From Arthrobacter sp. StoSoilA2 (GTDB lineage Bacteria; Actinomycetota; Actinomycetes; Actinomycetales; Micrococcaceae), in contig NZ_AP024643.1 of the NCBI RefSeq assembly GCF_019977195.1, forward strand, positions 2,108,001 through 2,172,000: DNA of 64,000 nt. Direction: 5' to 3'. This document shows, one piece after another, positions 34,238-43,567 of this stretch. Each line of letters opens with the position of its first letter. Within the stretch, counting starts at the first letter, position 1. A model generated the notes under the pieces. The model saw only the letters and a program-made list of their open reading frames with translations. It was not told the DNA's origin and made no database searches. Made by a program: the position numbers and the translations under genes.

Positions 34238-35380
34238 ATGACAACCACGGATTACAAGCCGGCAGTCGCCAATGGTGCTTTCCGCACTCCCGCCCCCGGG
34301 CGGGAGTTGCGCTACATGGACGGCTCGGGTGGAGAAAAAACCATGTACGTCCTCGCCGACGCGTCGCAAACCAACCGCCGCGTGACAGTGGCCATTCACG
34401 AACTGGCGCCGGGTGAAGAATCGGGCGTCCATATGCATACTCTGGAGGACGAGGGCTTCTATGTCCTTGAAGGGACCGTCACCTTCCAGATGCCCCATGA
34501 TGACTGTGTGATCGAAGCCGGGCCGGGTGAGTTTGTGTGGCATCCGGTCGGCAGGGCACACAGTTTCACCGCTGGAGATGCGCCGGTCAAGGTTTTGCAG
34601 TACCTGGTGCCAGGTACGGACCTGGTCCCCAAGTTCTTCGAGGAAAGTGCCGAACTGGCGTTGGACACTCCGGAACAGATCGCAGAGCTGGGCGAGAAAG
34701 CGTTCCGTGAGTACGGGGTGCGGGTCTTCGGTCCCGAGGGCGCTCCGCCGTCGAAGCGGCCTGCAGCCTCCCGCGGCCCGGTAACACCGGATGCCAGGCT
34801 CCTGATGCCTGCGGAGGTTGACCGTATGGTCAACGCCCCCTTCAAATCTGACGCCACCGCCAAGTACACGCTGAACGTTGACCGCGGCGTGATGACGGGG
34901 GTTGAACTTATATTCCATTCCTGGGGTCATCAGACGGGGGATCTGTTCGAGCTGCTGGAGGTTGCCTGGAGCAAGCCCGACATCGTATTTCCCCACGTGC
35001 ACACGCTGGAGGAAGAAGGCTTCTACGTATTGGAGGGTGAATTCACCCTTTACGTCGCAGAACCGGAGGGAATCACCAAGCAGGTGGGCCATCCTGGCGA
35101 CTTCCTCTGGGGCCCGCGCGACTACCCGCACTACTACCACATCACCGGCGCGGAAGGCGCGCGTGTCCTCACCTGCCTGGTTCCCGGCGGATCGGGATTC
35201 ACGAAGTTCTTTTACGGAATCGCGGTAGAAGGACGGGGCGCCGACCTGTCAACGGAGGAAAAACTCATCGAATTCGCCGAATGGACCAATAAGACTTCGG
35301 GACAGTTCCTGGTTGGACCGAGCGAATGGCCCGGCGAATTCCCGTCGCCTGAACTGACTCTGGAAACGCCGTCGAACTGA
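34238..35380 (+). CDS. Bicupin protein, possible dioxygenase
   Basis: 380-residue protein with two cupin barrels. Cupin 1 (about 45-125) has GVHMHTLEDEGFYVLEG and WHPVGRAHSF; cupin 2 (about 225-320) has FPHVHTLEEEGFYVLEG and WGPRDYPHYYH. Each shows the HxH...E...H metal pattern. The first motif pair is repeated almost exactly, suggesting internal duplication. Architecture resembles quercetinase- or gentisate-dioxygenase-like bicupins; ring or C-C cleavage of an aromatic intermediate is possible. Start MTTTDYK at 34238 follows GGAG. It lies between the Dabb and MFS genes. Confidence 0.82.
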   Translation: MTTTDYKPAVANGAFRTPAPGRELRYMDGSGGEKTMYVLADASQTNRRVTVAIHELAPGEESGVHMHTLEDEGFYVLEGTVTFQMPHDDCVIEAGPGEFVWHPVGRAHSFTAGDAPVKVLQYLVPGTDLVPKFFEESAELALDTPEQIAELGEKAFREYGVRVFGPEGAPPSKRPAASRGPVTPDARLLMPAEVDRMVNAPFKSDATAKYTLNVDRGVMTGVELIFHSWGHQTGDLFELLEVAWSKPDIVFPHVHTLEEEGFYVLEGEFTLYVAEPEGITKQVGHPGDFLWGPRDYPHYYHITGAEGARVLTCLVPGGSGFTKFFYGIAVEGRGADLSTEEKLIEFAEWTNKTSGQFLVGPSEWPGEFPSPELTLETPSN

Positions 35381-35437
35381 TCAGCACCAAGAGAATCTTC
35401 CGGAAGGCCGCAGCCGGCCGATTCTCATGATCCGGGT

Positions 35438-35465
35438 CCCCGAGGTGCCCCAGTGCACCTCGGGG
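35438..35465 (+). terminator. Stem-loop after bicupin gene
   Basis: CCCCGAGGTGC (35438-35448) pairs perfectly with 35455-35465 across a 6-base loop; the tail CATTTCC has a weak T run. It may attenuate transcription into the MFS gene. Confidence 0.55.
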
Positions 35466-35576
35466 CATTTCCCGGTGTCCCACGCCAGCCGCGTCTCCAG
35501 CCGGCCGTCCCTCAGCCGCTGACGAATCGAAGCACTCGCGGAAAACTTCAAGAACCAAGCAAAGAGATGGAACAAA

Positions 35577-36932
35577 GTGGATCTTCTCGAAAAGATACGT
35601 GCAGGAAAAATGTCCAAGTTCCAGGTGGGCGTGATTGTTACCTGCTTCCTGGTCAACATAATTGAAGGTTTCGACATCTTCATGATGGCCTTTGTCATGC
35701 CTGCACTGTCCGCAACATGGAACCTCGGTCCGGTGCAGATCGGTTATCTGCTCAGTGCAGCCCTTATCGGCATGACGGTCGGATCCTTCGCCCTGTCTCC
35801 CCTGGGGGATCGGATCGGCCGCAGGCGGCTGATCCTGGCTTGTCTGGGAGTTGTCGCTGTCGGCATGGGCCTGTCCTATCTCGCCGCTGATCCGACCCAG
35901 CTGGTGTTCCTGCGGGCGCTCACGGGACTCGGGGTAGGTGGCACCATGTCAAGTGTCAGCGTTCTGGTCTCGGAGTACTCGACCGAAAAGCACGGCGGGT
36001 TGACTATGGGTTTGTACACCACGGGGCTACCTTTGGGTGGACTCGTAGCGGGTGCGGTGATTGGCGCAACAGTCGGTCCGTGGGGCTGGCGGTCCGCGTT
36101 CCTTGCCGGTGCCCTGGCCACGGTCCTGGTGGTTGCTGTGGCTTCGCGGTTCCTCTCGGAATCCCTCGACTTTCTCACAATGAAACGTCCGCCCAATGCT
36201 CTGGACCGGGTCAACGCCATTTTGCTCAAAATGAACCACCCCGCGCTGACTGAGCTTCCGCTGCGCGAACAAGCCGGAAGCCCGAGATTCTCGGAGGTTC
36301 TTCGCGAGATATTCGGACGACGGATGCTGGCGATAACAGTGCTGATGTGGCTGTCCTTCGGAATGCTGCAGGCTGCCTACTTCTCCACAACGTCATGGAC
36401 GCCCCAGGCACTGACATTTGCTACCGGCAACGCGCAGTTAGGCGTCCTGGCCGGATCGCTCGTCAGCTTGGGGGGCATTCTTGGGTCAGTCGTGTTCGCG
36501 GTGCTGTCCGTTTGGATCCCCAAGCGCGTGCTGACAATAGCATTTCTGGGCGTGGCCGCGGTGATCTATGTCGGATTCTCCGCTTCGTTGGGGGCGGTCG
36601 CCGTAGCGCTGGTGCTTGCTGTTGCATTGGGGCTGGTGAACAACGCTTCGATTGCGGGCTTCTATACGCTTGGGCCGCGCGTCTACTCCCCGGTTGCAAG
36701 GGCCACTGGGTTTGGTTGGATACTCGGCGCGGGCCGCATCGCCTCCTTCGCCGCTCCCATCGTGGTGGGCTATCTTATCGGCGCGGGCTGGAGCATCCAG
36801 ACCATATTCATAGCCTTTGCCGTTCCGATGGTTGTTTCTTCGGTACTTCTTGTGATGGTCACGGCATTGGAACGGCGGCGCAGCATGCTTCCGCAGGGTG
36901 AGGTAGCCCTCGCCGGCAACACTTCGGCGTAG
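35577..36932 (+). CDS. MFS transporter, aromatic acid:H+ symporter type
   Basis: 451-residue 12-helix major facilitator. The loop motif LGDRIGRRRLI lies between helices 2 and 3, and the N-terminal VNIIEGFDIFMMAFVMPAL carries the GFD motif of the AAHS (benzoate/4-hydroxybenzoate) family in helix 1. A central cytoplasmic loop spans about 205-245. GTG at 35577 is the start, with AAAGAGATGG upstream. It probably imports an aromatic acid for the neighbouring IclR-controlled genes. Confidence 0.88.
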   Translation: MDLLEKIRAGKMSKFQVGVIVTCFLVNIIEGFDIFMMAFVMPALSATWNLGPVQIGYLLSAALIGMTVGSFALSPLGDRIGRRRLILACLGVVAVGMGLSYLAADPTQLVFLRALTGLGVGGTMSSVSVLVSEYSTEKHGGLTMGLYTTGLPLGGLVAGAVIGATVGPWGWRSAFLAGALATVLVVAVASRFLSESLDFLTMKRPPNALDRVNAILLKMNHPALTELPLREQAGSPRFSEVLREIFGRRMLAITVLMWLSFGMLQAAYFSTTSWTPQALTFATGNAQLGVLAGSLVSLGGILGSVVFAVLSVWIPKRVLTIAFLGVAAVIYVGFSASLGAVAVALVLAVALGLVNNASIAGFYTLGPRVYSPVARATGFGWILGAGRIASFAAPIVVGYLIGAGWSIQTIFIAFAVPMVVSSVLLVMVTALERRRSMLPQGEVALAGNTSA

Positions 36933-36977
36933 AACCCCACGACCTTACGCACTCACAGTCCGAAATGTGCACAGGAA

Positions 36978-37190
36978 GCTGCGTGCTCGGTCCATGCTGT
37001 GCACCACGACGGTGTCCCCATCTCTGGCGAACCGCAACAGTTCCGTTAGCTCCGGCCTGGCAGTGTCTCTGCCGGAGGCCTTGTCCGTGAAGACCCTGTC
37101 CAGGACCTGGCCTTCGATCTGACGTTTCTCGTTCTAGTCCATCGTGCTCACCCGCAGATACCCGATCCGCTGCCCGGCCCCTGCCGCCTC
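36978..37190 (-). pseudogene. Serine resolvase N-terminal remnant
   Basis: Minus-strand reading gives RIGYLRVSTMD, then an in-frame TAG where Gln is expected, then NEKRQIEGQVLDRVFTDKAS and GDTVVVHSMDR, the N-terminal catalytic domain of Tn3-type resolvases with the catalytic Ser in RVST. After MDR the conserved Leu-Ala-Arg is damaged and homology ends; the DNA-binding domain is absent. It marks a former transposon. Confidence 0.78.
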
Positions 37191-38040
37191 CAACCTTCGC
37201 CCGTAAGACAGAGCTCTAGAACCGTCCTACACGGAAGTTAACAGGCCGTGGGTGTGGCAGCAAAAAAGCCTCTACTCAGAACGTGGACTCTTGATGCCCC
37301 GACGTCCATATTATGGACGCCGACCAATTGCGGGGGCATGTATTGAGGTGACCCCGTAGCAAAAGCTTGCGCAGATTACAGAATTGTTACGGCGCTTCTG
37401 CCCAGGAAGGATAGGGCGTTCGCAAGGGGGCCTGCAGTCGTTCTCCGCAGAAGTACTGAGCATAAGTCTCGACGCCGCCCCGTCCATCGTGTCCGCCCCG
37501 TGGATGCGGCCGGGAAAGGAGCAAGGGGAGCCGCCACATGCTGCGCCGGAGGTCGTCCTGGACGTTCTCAAGCCACTGTTCCTCGGTACCCTCAGGTGTT
37601 CGGCAGCTACCTCAACCCAGAGATCGAACCGCTGGATAATGTTGACATTGAACTCACCTACGGCCGAAGGATCACGGACCCAGCAGGAGGACATCAGTAG
37701 GATCCCCGACCTATGTCAGACTTTCTACAGCATCGACGCGGACCTGCGGGCGCCTCGCCGCCTGCGGCGTCCTTCCTGGAGTCGGACTTGGCGACCCGGC
37801 GGGAAAGCTGCACAACGAACGCGATCGGGTCGATCAAAGCACGCGAAACCGCTGCCCGAAAGGCCTTATTCTCGTCACCATATCTCGTGATCCTACCGGC
37901 GGGGGCCGGGCACGCTGGGTGATGAGGTGGAAGGCTGCGCTGAACGCACTCGCCATTACCTTCACCGGCGAGTTCGAGAGAACCGCTCAATAGTGAAACC
38001 GGCGGGAGCTTACACACCGAAGGTCCTATAGACGTCAAGT
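37191..38040. other. Mobile-element debris without intact gene
   Basis: 850 bp with stop-broken frames. Apart from the nucleotidyltransferase-like piece at 37584-37700, I see no recognisable family on either strand. Confidence 0.35.
37584..37700 (+). pseudogene. Possible nucleotidyltransferase fragment
   Basis: The frame reads RYPQVFGSYLNPEIEPLDNV followed by DIELTYGRRI and a stop at 37698. GS followed about 12 residues later by DVDIEL is the active-site pattern of Pol-beta-type nucleotidyltransferases. Only about 35 codons are visible, so it is a weak call. Confidence 0.35.
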
Positions 38041-38990
38041 GAGTCCAAGGTCGGTTTTCAGGGCGTGGTAGACCTCCCGGGCAATGAAGCGTTTGAGGCA
38101 TCGGAGCACGTCCTTCTTCGACAGTCCTTCAGCGAGGCGTCGCTTGACGTAATAGATGGTGGGCTGGTGGTAGCGCATCCGGCAGACCGCGATCATGTGG
38201 AGCGCGGCGTTGGCTTGACGATCACCGTCTCGGTGCCGGCGCATGCGATGCGTCTTGCCGGAGGAGACCGGGATCGGCGCGACGCCGCAGAGTCTGGCGA
38301 ATGCGGCCTCGGGGTGGAGCCGCTCAATGTTCTGCCCGGCGGTGATCAACAGCTGCGCGGCGTGCCCCTGGCCCGATCGCGAGCTTGGACGTCAGCGTCG
38401 GCGCGGTGCGCTCGACGAACTGTTTGAGTGAGGCGTCGGTCTCGTTGATCTCCTCATCGAGCATCTGGATCCTCCGGGCCATGGCGCGCAGTGCACGCTT
38501 TGTGGCTTAAAGCGGGTCATCAAGACGATCCAGATCAGGCCGCAAACCCGCGCATCGTGCCACCAGCACGGCTGCGGACCGTTCCGTGAGCTGCTCCCGC
38601 AGCTGCGCAGGCGCTGTGACTAGAAGACTGCGCAGTTGGACGATCGTTCTCGTGCGGGAACGAACCGCGGATTCCCGGGCCAAGCGCAGCACACGGATCG
38701 ACTCGACAACACCCGTGGTGACCTTCGGGATCGCGGTGGCCTGCCCCGAGAGCGCTTTGCGCGCTGCTGCTTCAGCGTCGATCGAATCGTCTTTGCCGCG
38801 GCGCGCTCTCAGGTGCGGGTGCGGCTGGTTGACTTCCACGACATCGACACCTGATTCGAGGAGGAACCTTGTGATGCCGGCCGCATACGAACCGGTGGAT
38901 TCGACGCCGATCTTGTCAATTAACCCGAACTTTGCCAACCAGTCCAGCGCGTCACGATATCCGCGTGATGAAGCGACCCGTCGGTGTCAG
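38041..38990 (-). pseudogene. IS110-family transposase, broken
   Basis: The N-terminal RuvC-like part reads KFGLIDKIGVESTGSYAAGI, LLESGVDVVEVNQPHPH and GKDDSIDAEAAARKALSGQA, typical of IS110 DEDD transposases. A TAA near 38509 interrupts it, a coiled segment (MARRIQMLDEEINETDASLK) continues, a frameshift follows near 38370, and the C-terminal domain resumes with HPEAAFARLCGVAPIPVSSG to 38041. The first ~20 residues with the first Asp are missing. Inactive. Confidence 0.85.
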
Positions 38991-39056
38991 GACAATGCCC
39001 GAGAGCACGTCAGTTAATCAGCAAGTCAGACCCGCCCGGAGCAGCCAACTCCATCT

Positions 39057-39413
39057 TCATTGTTTATCGGACAGCTCCTGAACTGCTACGTGTGGGCAAT
39101 AGTTTTCTTTGCCTTGGGAGCATGCGTAGCAAGTACCGCACCCCCACGGCCCGTACACGGCCACGGAGTCGCCGAGCTGCACGCCCACGACTCCGTCTCC
39201 GAGCTTGTCTATGATACCGGCGCCCTCATGTCCAAGCGTCAAGGGAAGCCCGAAGGCGTACTTCTCTTCTGGCAAGTTCATGATGAACTCGTCCGAGTGG
39301 CACACTCCGGCCGTGGTGATCTTCAGCCGGACCTGGCCAGGGCCGGGCTCCGGGGTTTCGATTTCTACCACTTCAGGGGGCGCACCGATGGTGCGGTATT
39401 GCAAAGCCTTCAT
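39057..39413 (-). pseudogene. Zn-dependent alcohol dehydrogenase, truncated
   Basis: Only the first 118 residues remain. They include the catalytic-zinc Cys in AGVCHSDEF, His in LGHEGAG and four structural Cys in WGCGTCYACSQGKENYC. Homology stops after CPHVAVQ and a stop codon follows, beside the IS110 remnant; the Rossmann domain is gone. Start MKALQYRT at 39413. It lies downstream of the AcoR-like activator, the class of genes such activators control. Confidence 0.85.
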
Positions 39414-39836
39414 CTCGCCTACTCCTGATCCGCTACCCGCGAGGGCTGCATGGTTCCTCTGACTGACGTTACCGATTTCTAATGCAAACGCACTGGCCTG
39501 CCGAGGGGAAGTTTCCACGTGCACATAGATGAGCCCTGGAAATTCGATACCATATACTTCACCACCGTGAATCCTGAAAAGCTCGGGTCCACCAGACAAC
39601 GACCGGGACGTCGGCCTGTCCAAACCACTTGCCACCCGCCCGGCGCCCCCAGACGCACTCACCGCGTCGCACGTCCATGGACACCGGCCGTTCTATGCGG
39701 ACTTAGAGCGACGCGGCTTTCCTAAGGCTGATGCCACCACAAACCCAGGCGAGACCGCGCCATGCTGAAGGGTCAATTACCGGCCAGCTGCATCACTACG
39801 CTGCGTGGTAATGCAGCTGTCTGCTTGACTGCCAGC
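39414..39836. other. Gap between truncated dehydrogenase and activator
   Basis: 423 bp. The only clear element is an imperfect stem-loop (CAGCTGCAT at 39785-39793 with ATGCAGCTG at 39811-39819) 18 bp past the activator stop; it probably ends that transcript. No gene is supported. Confidence 0.4.
39785..39819 (-). terminator. Candidate terminator of activator gene
   Basis: A 9-bp perfect outer stem with a partly paired inner section lies just after the activator stop on the minus strand. No T run follows, so factor-independent termination is uncertain. Confidence 0.45.
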
Positions 39837-41624
39837 TCAGGCCCACCGCTGATCGTCGATGCGAAGGCTTCGCATCTTGCGGTAAAGAGTGGAGCGCGCG
39901 ATACCCAGCAGGTCAGCGGCGGCAAGCTTGTTCCCCCGGCAGTCGTCCAATGCTGCCACGATTGTCTCCCGCTCGGAGCGCTGGAGGGACGGGAGTGGGT
40001 TTCCGGCGGCCCGTCGATACTCTGCCGGAAGATGAGAATCGCCTATGTCCGCGCCCCCCGCGCGTAGTCGAGCCGATGCGAGCACGGCTCCGAGTTCGCG
40101 AATATTTCCAGGCCAAGTGTGGTTGCCGAGTGCCCGCAGGGCGGCCGCCTGAACGCGCGGTGAGGGACCGCCATCCCCGCGGAGCAGCGCAGTTGCGATA
40201 TCGGGGATGTCCTCGGGCCGTTGCCGCAGAGGAGGAAGCTCGACACGTACTCCGAAGTGGTCAAGCAGTCGGGCGGCTTGGCCACTCAAATCGGCGACGT
40301 TGGCAGTCGCCACAACACGTGCGGTATGAGGACTTCCCAGAAGGGCCGCGAGAAGGGCAACGTGGGTTGGAGGCAGAACCTCGAGTTGCCGGATGATGAC
40401 GGGTTCCGGGCCGTCAAGTTTGCTGCGGATCTGCATAGCCCAGTCCTGTTCAACTGCGGCGAGTGCGGCCTCGAAAATAACCGCATTGCCACCGGCGATG
40501 CGCGTCGCAAGGCGGGTCTTTCCTGTTCCGGATTCGCCCGTGAGGAGGACGTCCCGCCCGGAGCGGGCAGCGGATTCCATGTCGGCGAGCGTTCGGCGCC
40601 ACGTTGCACTGCGCCCAGGCAGCTCCGGGTCAGATGACGGCGGCGCAGGTTTGCGGTGTGGCGGTCCCGAACCAGCAGCCCGAAGCTCGACGACCACTCC
40701 TGCGGCGCCGCCGGGCCGTTCGCCCACCATTCTGCCCCATGCTTGGAGCACTGCCCCGCTGCGCAAGGTGACTTCCGACCTGATCTCCGTTCGCTGGGCC
40801 ATCGATGCCGTGGCCCAGTCCCAGAGCAGGGCATGGTCTGTAGGATCGAGCAGGGTGGCTGCTGCAGTGTTCTTGATCAGGAAGTCCTCGTTGAGGCTGA
40901 CCACAGCGGCGGACGTACGGCGTGAGGCTCCGAGGAACTCCTCAAGGAGCATGCGCTCCCGCAGCGATGACTCGGCATACATACGGGACTTGATCTCCCG
41001 CGCTGCCGATTGCAGTAGCGGAACCATCAAGCCATGTCTGTCCAAGGAATTGCAGGACACACTGAGCACACCCGTCAGGTTCCGCCTTAGCGGATGATGC
41101 AACGGTGCCCCCGCGCATGTGAAATTTTGAAGGTTCTCCCGGTAGTGCTCCGACCCCGTGACTATGACCGGATTTGATGTTTCGATGACGCTGCCGATGC
41201 CGTTGGTTCCGATATGTTCCTCACTGTAACTGGAACCAGGGACACACAACGCCTCGTCCAGATGGCGCGAGTACATGTTGCCGGAAGCCCTCCGGTCCAG
41301 TATGCGTGCTTCAGGATCCGCCAGGATTACCGCAGTGCCAGCCGGGAGCTGGTCTGCAAGCCAGTCGATAACAGGAGTGGCGGCCGTAACGAGCAGCCGA
41401 TTGGCCCCTTCCGTGAGTGGGGAGAACGGAACATCGGTGCCATCTGGAGCTACCCCCGACAACCGCGATCGACGCCAGGACGTCGTGATCTCCGGGCGGA
41501 GCTGGGCATTTGGATCCAACTGATCATCCGAAAAAAAATCCTTGCGAGCGTTACTAACGACCCGCTCCCGATGGTCAAGAATCACGTGGCACCTCGCTGT
41601 GCTTGCAATCTGATGGAAGGCCAC
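39837..41624 (-). CDS. AcoR-like (GAF-AAA-Fis) activator lacking the sigma-54 loop
   Basis: 595-residue regulator. A GAF sensory region spans about 65-215 (SYSEEHIGTNGIGSVIETSN is highly typical). An AAA module starts near 340, with Walker A LLTGESGTGKT. The GAFTGA loop that contacts sigma-54 is absent; the module is shortened between the P-loop and LPPLRQRPEDI. The C-terminal Fis helix-turn-helix is NKLAAADLLGIARSTLYRKM. GTG at 41624 is the start. It is divergent from the first BVMO with an inverted repeat TGTCCGA-N12-TCGGACA between. Likely activator of the BVMO operon through the housekeeping-type polymerase. Confidence 0.88.
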   Translation of the reverse strand: MAFHQIASTARCHVILDHRERVVSNARKDFFSDDQLDPNAQLRPEITTSWRRSRLSGVAPDGTDVPFSPLTEGANRLLVTAATPVIDWLADQLPAGTAVILADPEARILDRRASGNMYSRHLDEALCVPGSSYSEEHIGTNGIGSVIETSNPVIVTGSEHYRENLQNFTCAGAPLHHPLRRNLTGVLSVSCNSLDRHGLMVPLLQSAAREIKSRMYAESSLRERMLLEEFLGASRRTSAAVVSLNEDFLIKNTAAATLLDPTDHALLWDWATASMAQRTEIRSEVTLRSGAVLQAWGRMVGERPGGAAGVVVELRAAGSGPPHRKPAPPSSDPELPGRSATWRRTLADMESAARSGRDVLLTGESGTGKTRLATRIAGGNAVIFEAALAAVEQDWAMQIRSKLDGPEPVIIRQLEVLPPTHVALLAALLGSPHTARVVATANVADLSGQAARLLDHFGVRVELPPLRQRPEDIPDIATALLRGDGGPSPRVQAAALRALGNHTWPGNIRELGAVLASARLRAGGADIGDSHLPAEYRRAAGNPLPSLQRSERETIVAALDDCRGNKLAAADLLGIARSTLYRKMRSLRIDDQRWA

Positions 41625-41701
41625 CGCCGTTGCGGTGTGGTCTAAGTCAACCTCACTAAGCCGCGACAGGACTGTCCCATAATGCTACACGCAGCCCGGA
41701 C

Positions 41702-41727
41702 TGTCCGAACTGCCTCAGAATCGGACA
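41702..41727. promoter_or_regulatory. Inverted repeat, probable activator site
   Basis: TGTCCGA (41702-41708) and TCGGACA (41721-41727) are perfect inverted half-sites with a 12-bp spacer, between the divergent activator and BVMO genes. Confidence 0.6.
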
Positions 41728-41829
41728 CTTTCGCAAGCCCCGATGAAGCCATGATTCTCAGCAGGACCAAACACATCCAAAGAAATGGTTCGCACAGCCA
41801 TCTAACAGACAGACTTGAGGAGCAGTGAC

Positions 41830-43479
41830 ATGGCACCAGCAAACGAGACGCCCGGGACGAAGGAACAGGTTGGGGTCGACGTCGAGGCCATCATCATCGG
41901 GGCCGGAATAGGCGGCCTCCGTGCCCTGTGGGAGCTCCGTTCGCGCGGCATCTCCTCGAAGGTCCTGGAGAAGGGGTCGAACGTGGGCGGCACCTGGTAC
42001 TGGAACCGCTACCCGGGAGCACGTACCGACAGTGAGAGCTGGGTGTACTGCTATTCCTTCGATAAAGACCTTCTGCAGGAGTGGGACTGGAAGGAGCGAT
42101 TCCCGACCCAGTCCGAGATGCAGGCGTACCTTGAGCACGTCGCCGACCGGCATGACATGCGCAAGGACATAACATTCGGTGTCACCGTGACGTCCGCGAT
42201 CTTCGACGAGAACGCGAACGTGTGGACGGTGACTACAGATGCTGGCGCGACATACACCTCGCGTTATGTCGTGGCTGCGACAGGTCAGCTGGGTATCCAG
42301 CACTTCCCGGTCGAGGGAGTCGAGAACTTCAAGGGAATCGCGTACCACTCCTCGAGCTGGCCGGAGGAACCCGTGAGCTTCGAAGGAAAGAGGGTCGCGG
42401 TCATCGGCACCGGAGCTACGGGCATCCAGATCATCCCTCTGGTCGCCCAGGAAGCCGGGAGCCTGACGGTCTTCCAGCGCACACCCAACTTCGTCATGCC
42501 CGCCCGGAACTATGTTCTGACCGACACCCACCGCGCTGCCATCAAACGCGATTATGACGATGTTTGGGCCAAGGTCAGCGAGCAGCCTTTCGGCATGGCA
42601 TTCGATCCGGTTAACCGTGTTCTCGGTGACACCGAACCCGCATCCCGGAACCAGGTTCTGGAGGCTGGCTGGGAGGCCGGCGGCTTCCGCTACATCTTCG
42701 AGACGTTTGATGATCTCCTGACCGACGAGGAGTGCAACGCTGCGGCTTCCGAGTTTGTGCGGAATAAGATCCGAGCAATTGTGAAGGATCCCGTGACTGC
42801 TGAGCTGCTGTGCCCAACCGATCACCCGGTGGGAGGTAAGCGTGTTCCTCTCGGCCATTTCTATTACGAGACCTTCAACCGCGCCAATGTGAGCCTGGTC
42901 GACGTCAACTCGAACCCCATCGAGCGGTTTACCGAGAACGGGCTGATGACGGCCGATGGTGAGCTCGAGTTCGACGTCGTAATTATCGCCACCGGATTCG
43001 ATGCCGTGAGCGGCGCGCTTACCCATATGGACGTCCGTGGCCGCCAAGGACTGTCGATGAAGGAGCGCTGGGCCGATGGCGCTGAAAGTTTCATGGGGGT
43101 AATGGTCGACAGGTTCCCGAACTTCTTCACTATCCTCGGCCCACAGGGCCCATTCTCGAACAACCCCCCTGTTATCGAACACCAGGCGGAGTGGATCGGG
43201 AAGGTCATCACTTACTGCGAGCAGCAGGGCATTGCTGCGGAGGTGTCGACTGAGACAGTCGAGTCCTGGTACCGGATCGCGAAGGAAGCATTCGATTCGA
43301 CAGTTCTCGGTGCTGGCGAGCAGGCGCACAGCTGGTACCTGGGAGCGAACATCCCCGGTAAAGCGCACCGTATCCTCTACTGGTTCGGCGGCTCGCCGGC
43401 CTACAACGACATGCTCGACCGGACCGAGGAAGCCGGCTTCCACCTCATCGGTGCACGGCAGGCCGCACCCGTCGCCTGA
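41830..43479 (+). CDS. Baeyer-Villiger monooxygenase (BVMO 1)
   Basis: 549-residue type I BVMO of the cyclohexanone monooxygenase class. First Rossmann motif GAGIGG at 24-29, fingerprint FKGIAYHSSSWP at 167-178 (canonical FxGxxxHxxxWP), second Rossmann motif GTGATG at 193-198. It inserts oxygen next to a ketone carbonyl using FAD, NADPH and O2. Start at 41830 has GAGGAG upstream; a TTG 15 bases earlier is less likely. It heads a plus-strand run: hydrolase, SDR, alcohol dehydrogenase, hydrolase, BVMO 2. The substrate is probably a cyclic or long-chain ketone. Confidence 0.94.
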   Translation: MAPANETPGTKEQVGVDVEAIIIGAGIGGLRALWELRSRGISSKVLEKGSNVGGTWYWNRYPGARTDSESWVYCYSFDKDLLQEWDWKERFPTQSEMQAYLEHVADRHDMRKDITFGVTVTSAIFDENANVWTVTTDAGATYTSRYVVAATGQLGIQHFPVEGVENFKGIAYHSSSWPEEPVSFEGKRVAVIGTGATGIQIIPLVAQEAGSLTVFQRTPNFVMPARNYVLTDTHRAAIKRDYDDVWAKVSEQPFGMAFDPVNRVLGDTEPASRNQVLEAGWEAGGFRYIFETFDDLLTDEECNAAASEFVRNKIRAIVKDPVTAELLCPTDHPVGGKRVPLGHFYYETFNRANVSLVDVNSNPIERFTENGLMTADGELEFDVVIIATGFDAVSGALTHMDVRGRQGLSMKERWADGAESFMGVMVDRFPNFFTILGPQGPFSNNPPVIEHQAEWIGKVITYCEQQGIAAEVSTETVESWYRIAKEAFDSTVLGAGEQAHSWYLGANIPGKAHRILYWFGGSPAYNDMLDRTEEAGFHLIGARQAAPVA

Positions 43480-43567
43480 CCCTTGCCCCGGCTTGCCGGC
43501 ACCGCAGCCCGGCGAAGCTCACACCAATATCAACCCTGTATAACCACACATCTTGAACGGAGCAGTC

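Noticed and set aside
41758..43443. 561-codon minus-strand frame opposite BVMO 1
   Set aside because: Antisense to a clearly real BVMO with all fingerprints; composition is that of a GC-rich shadow.
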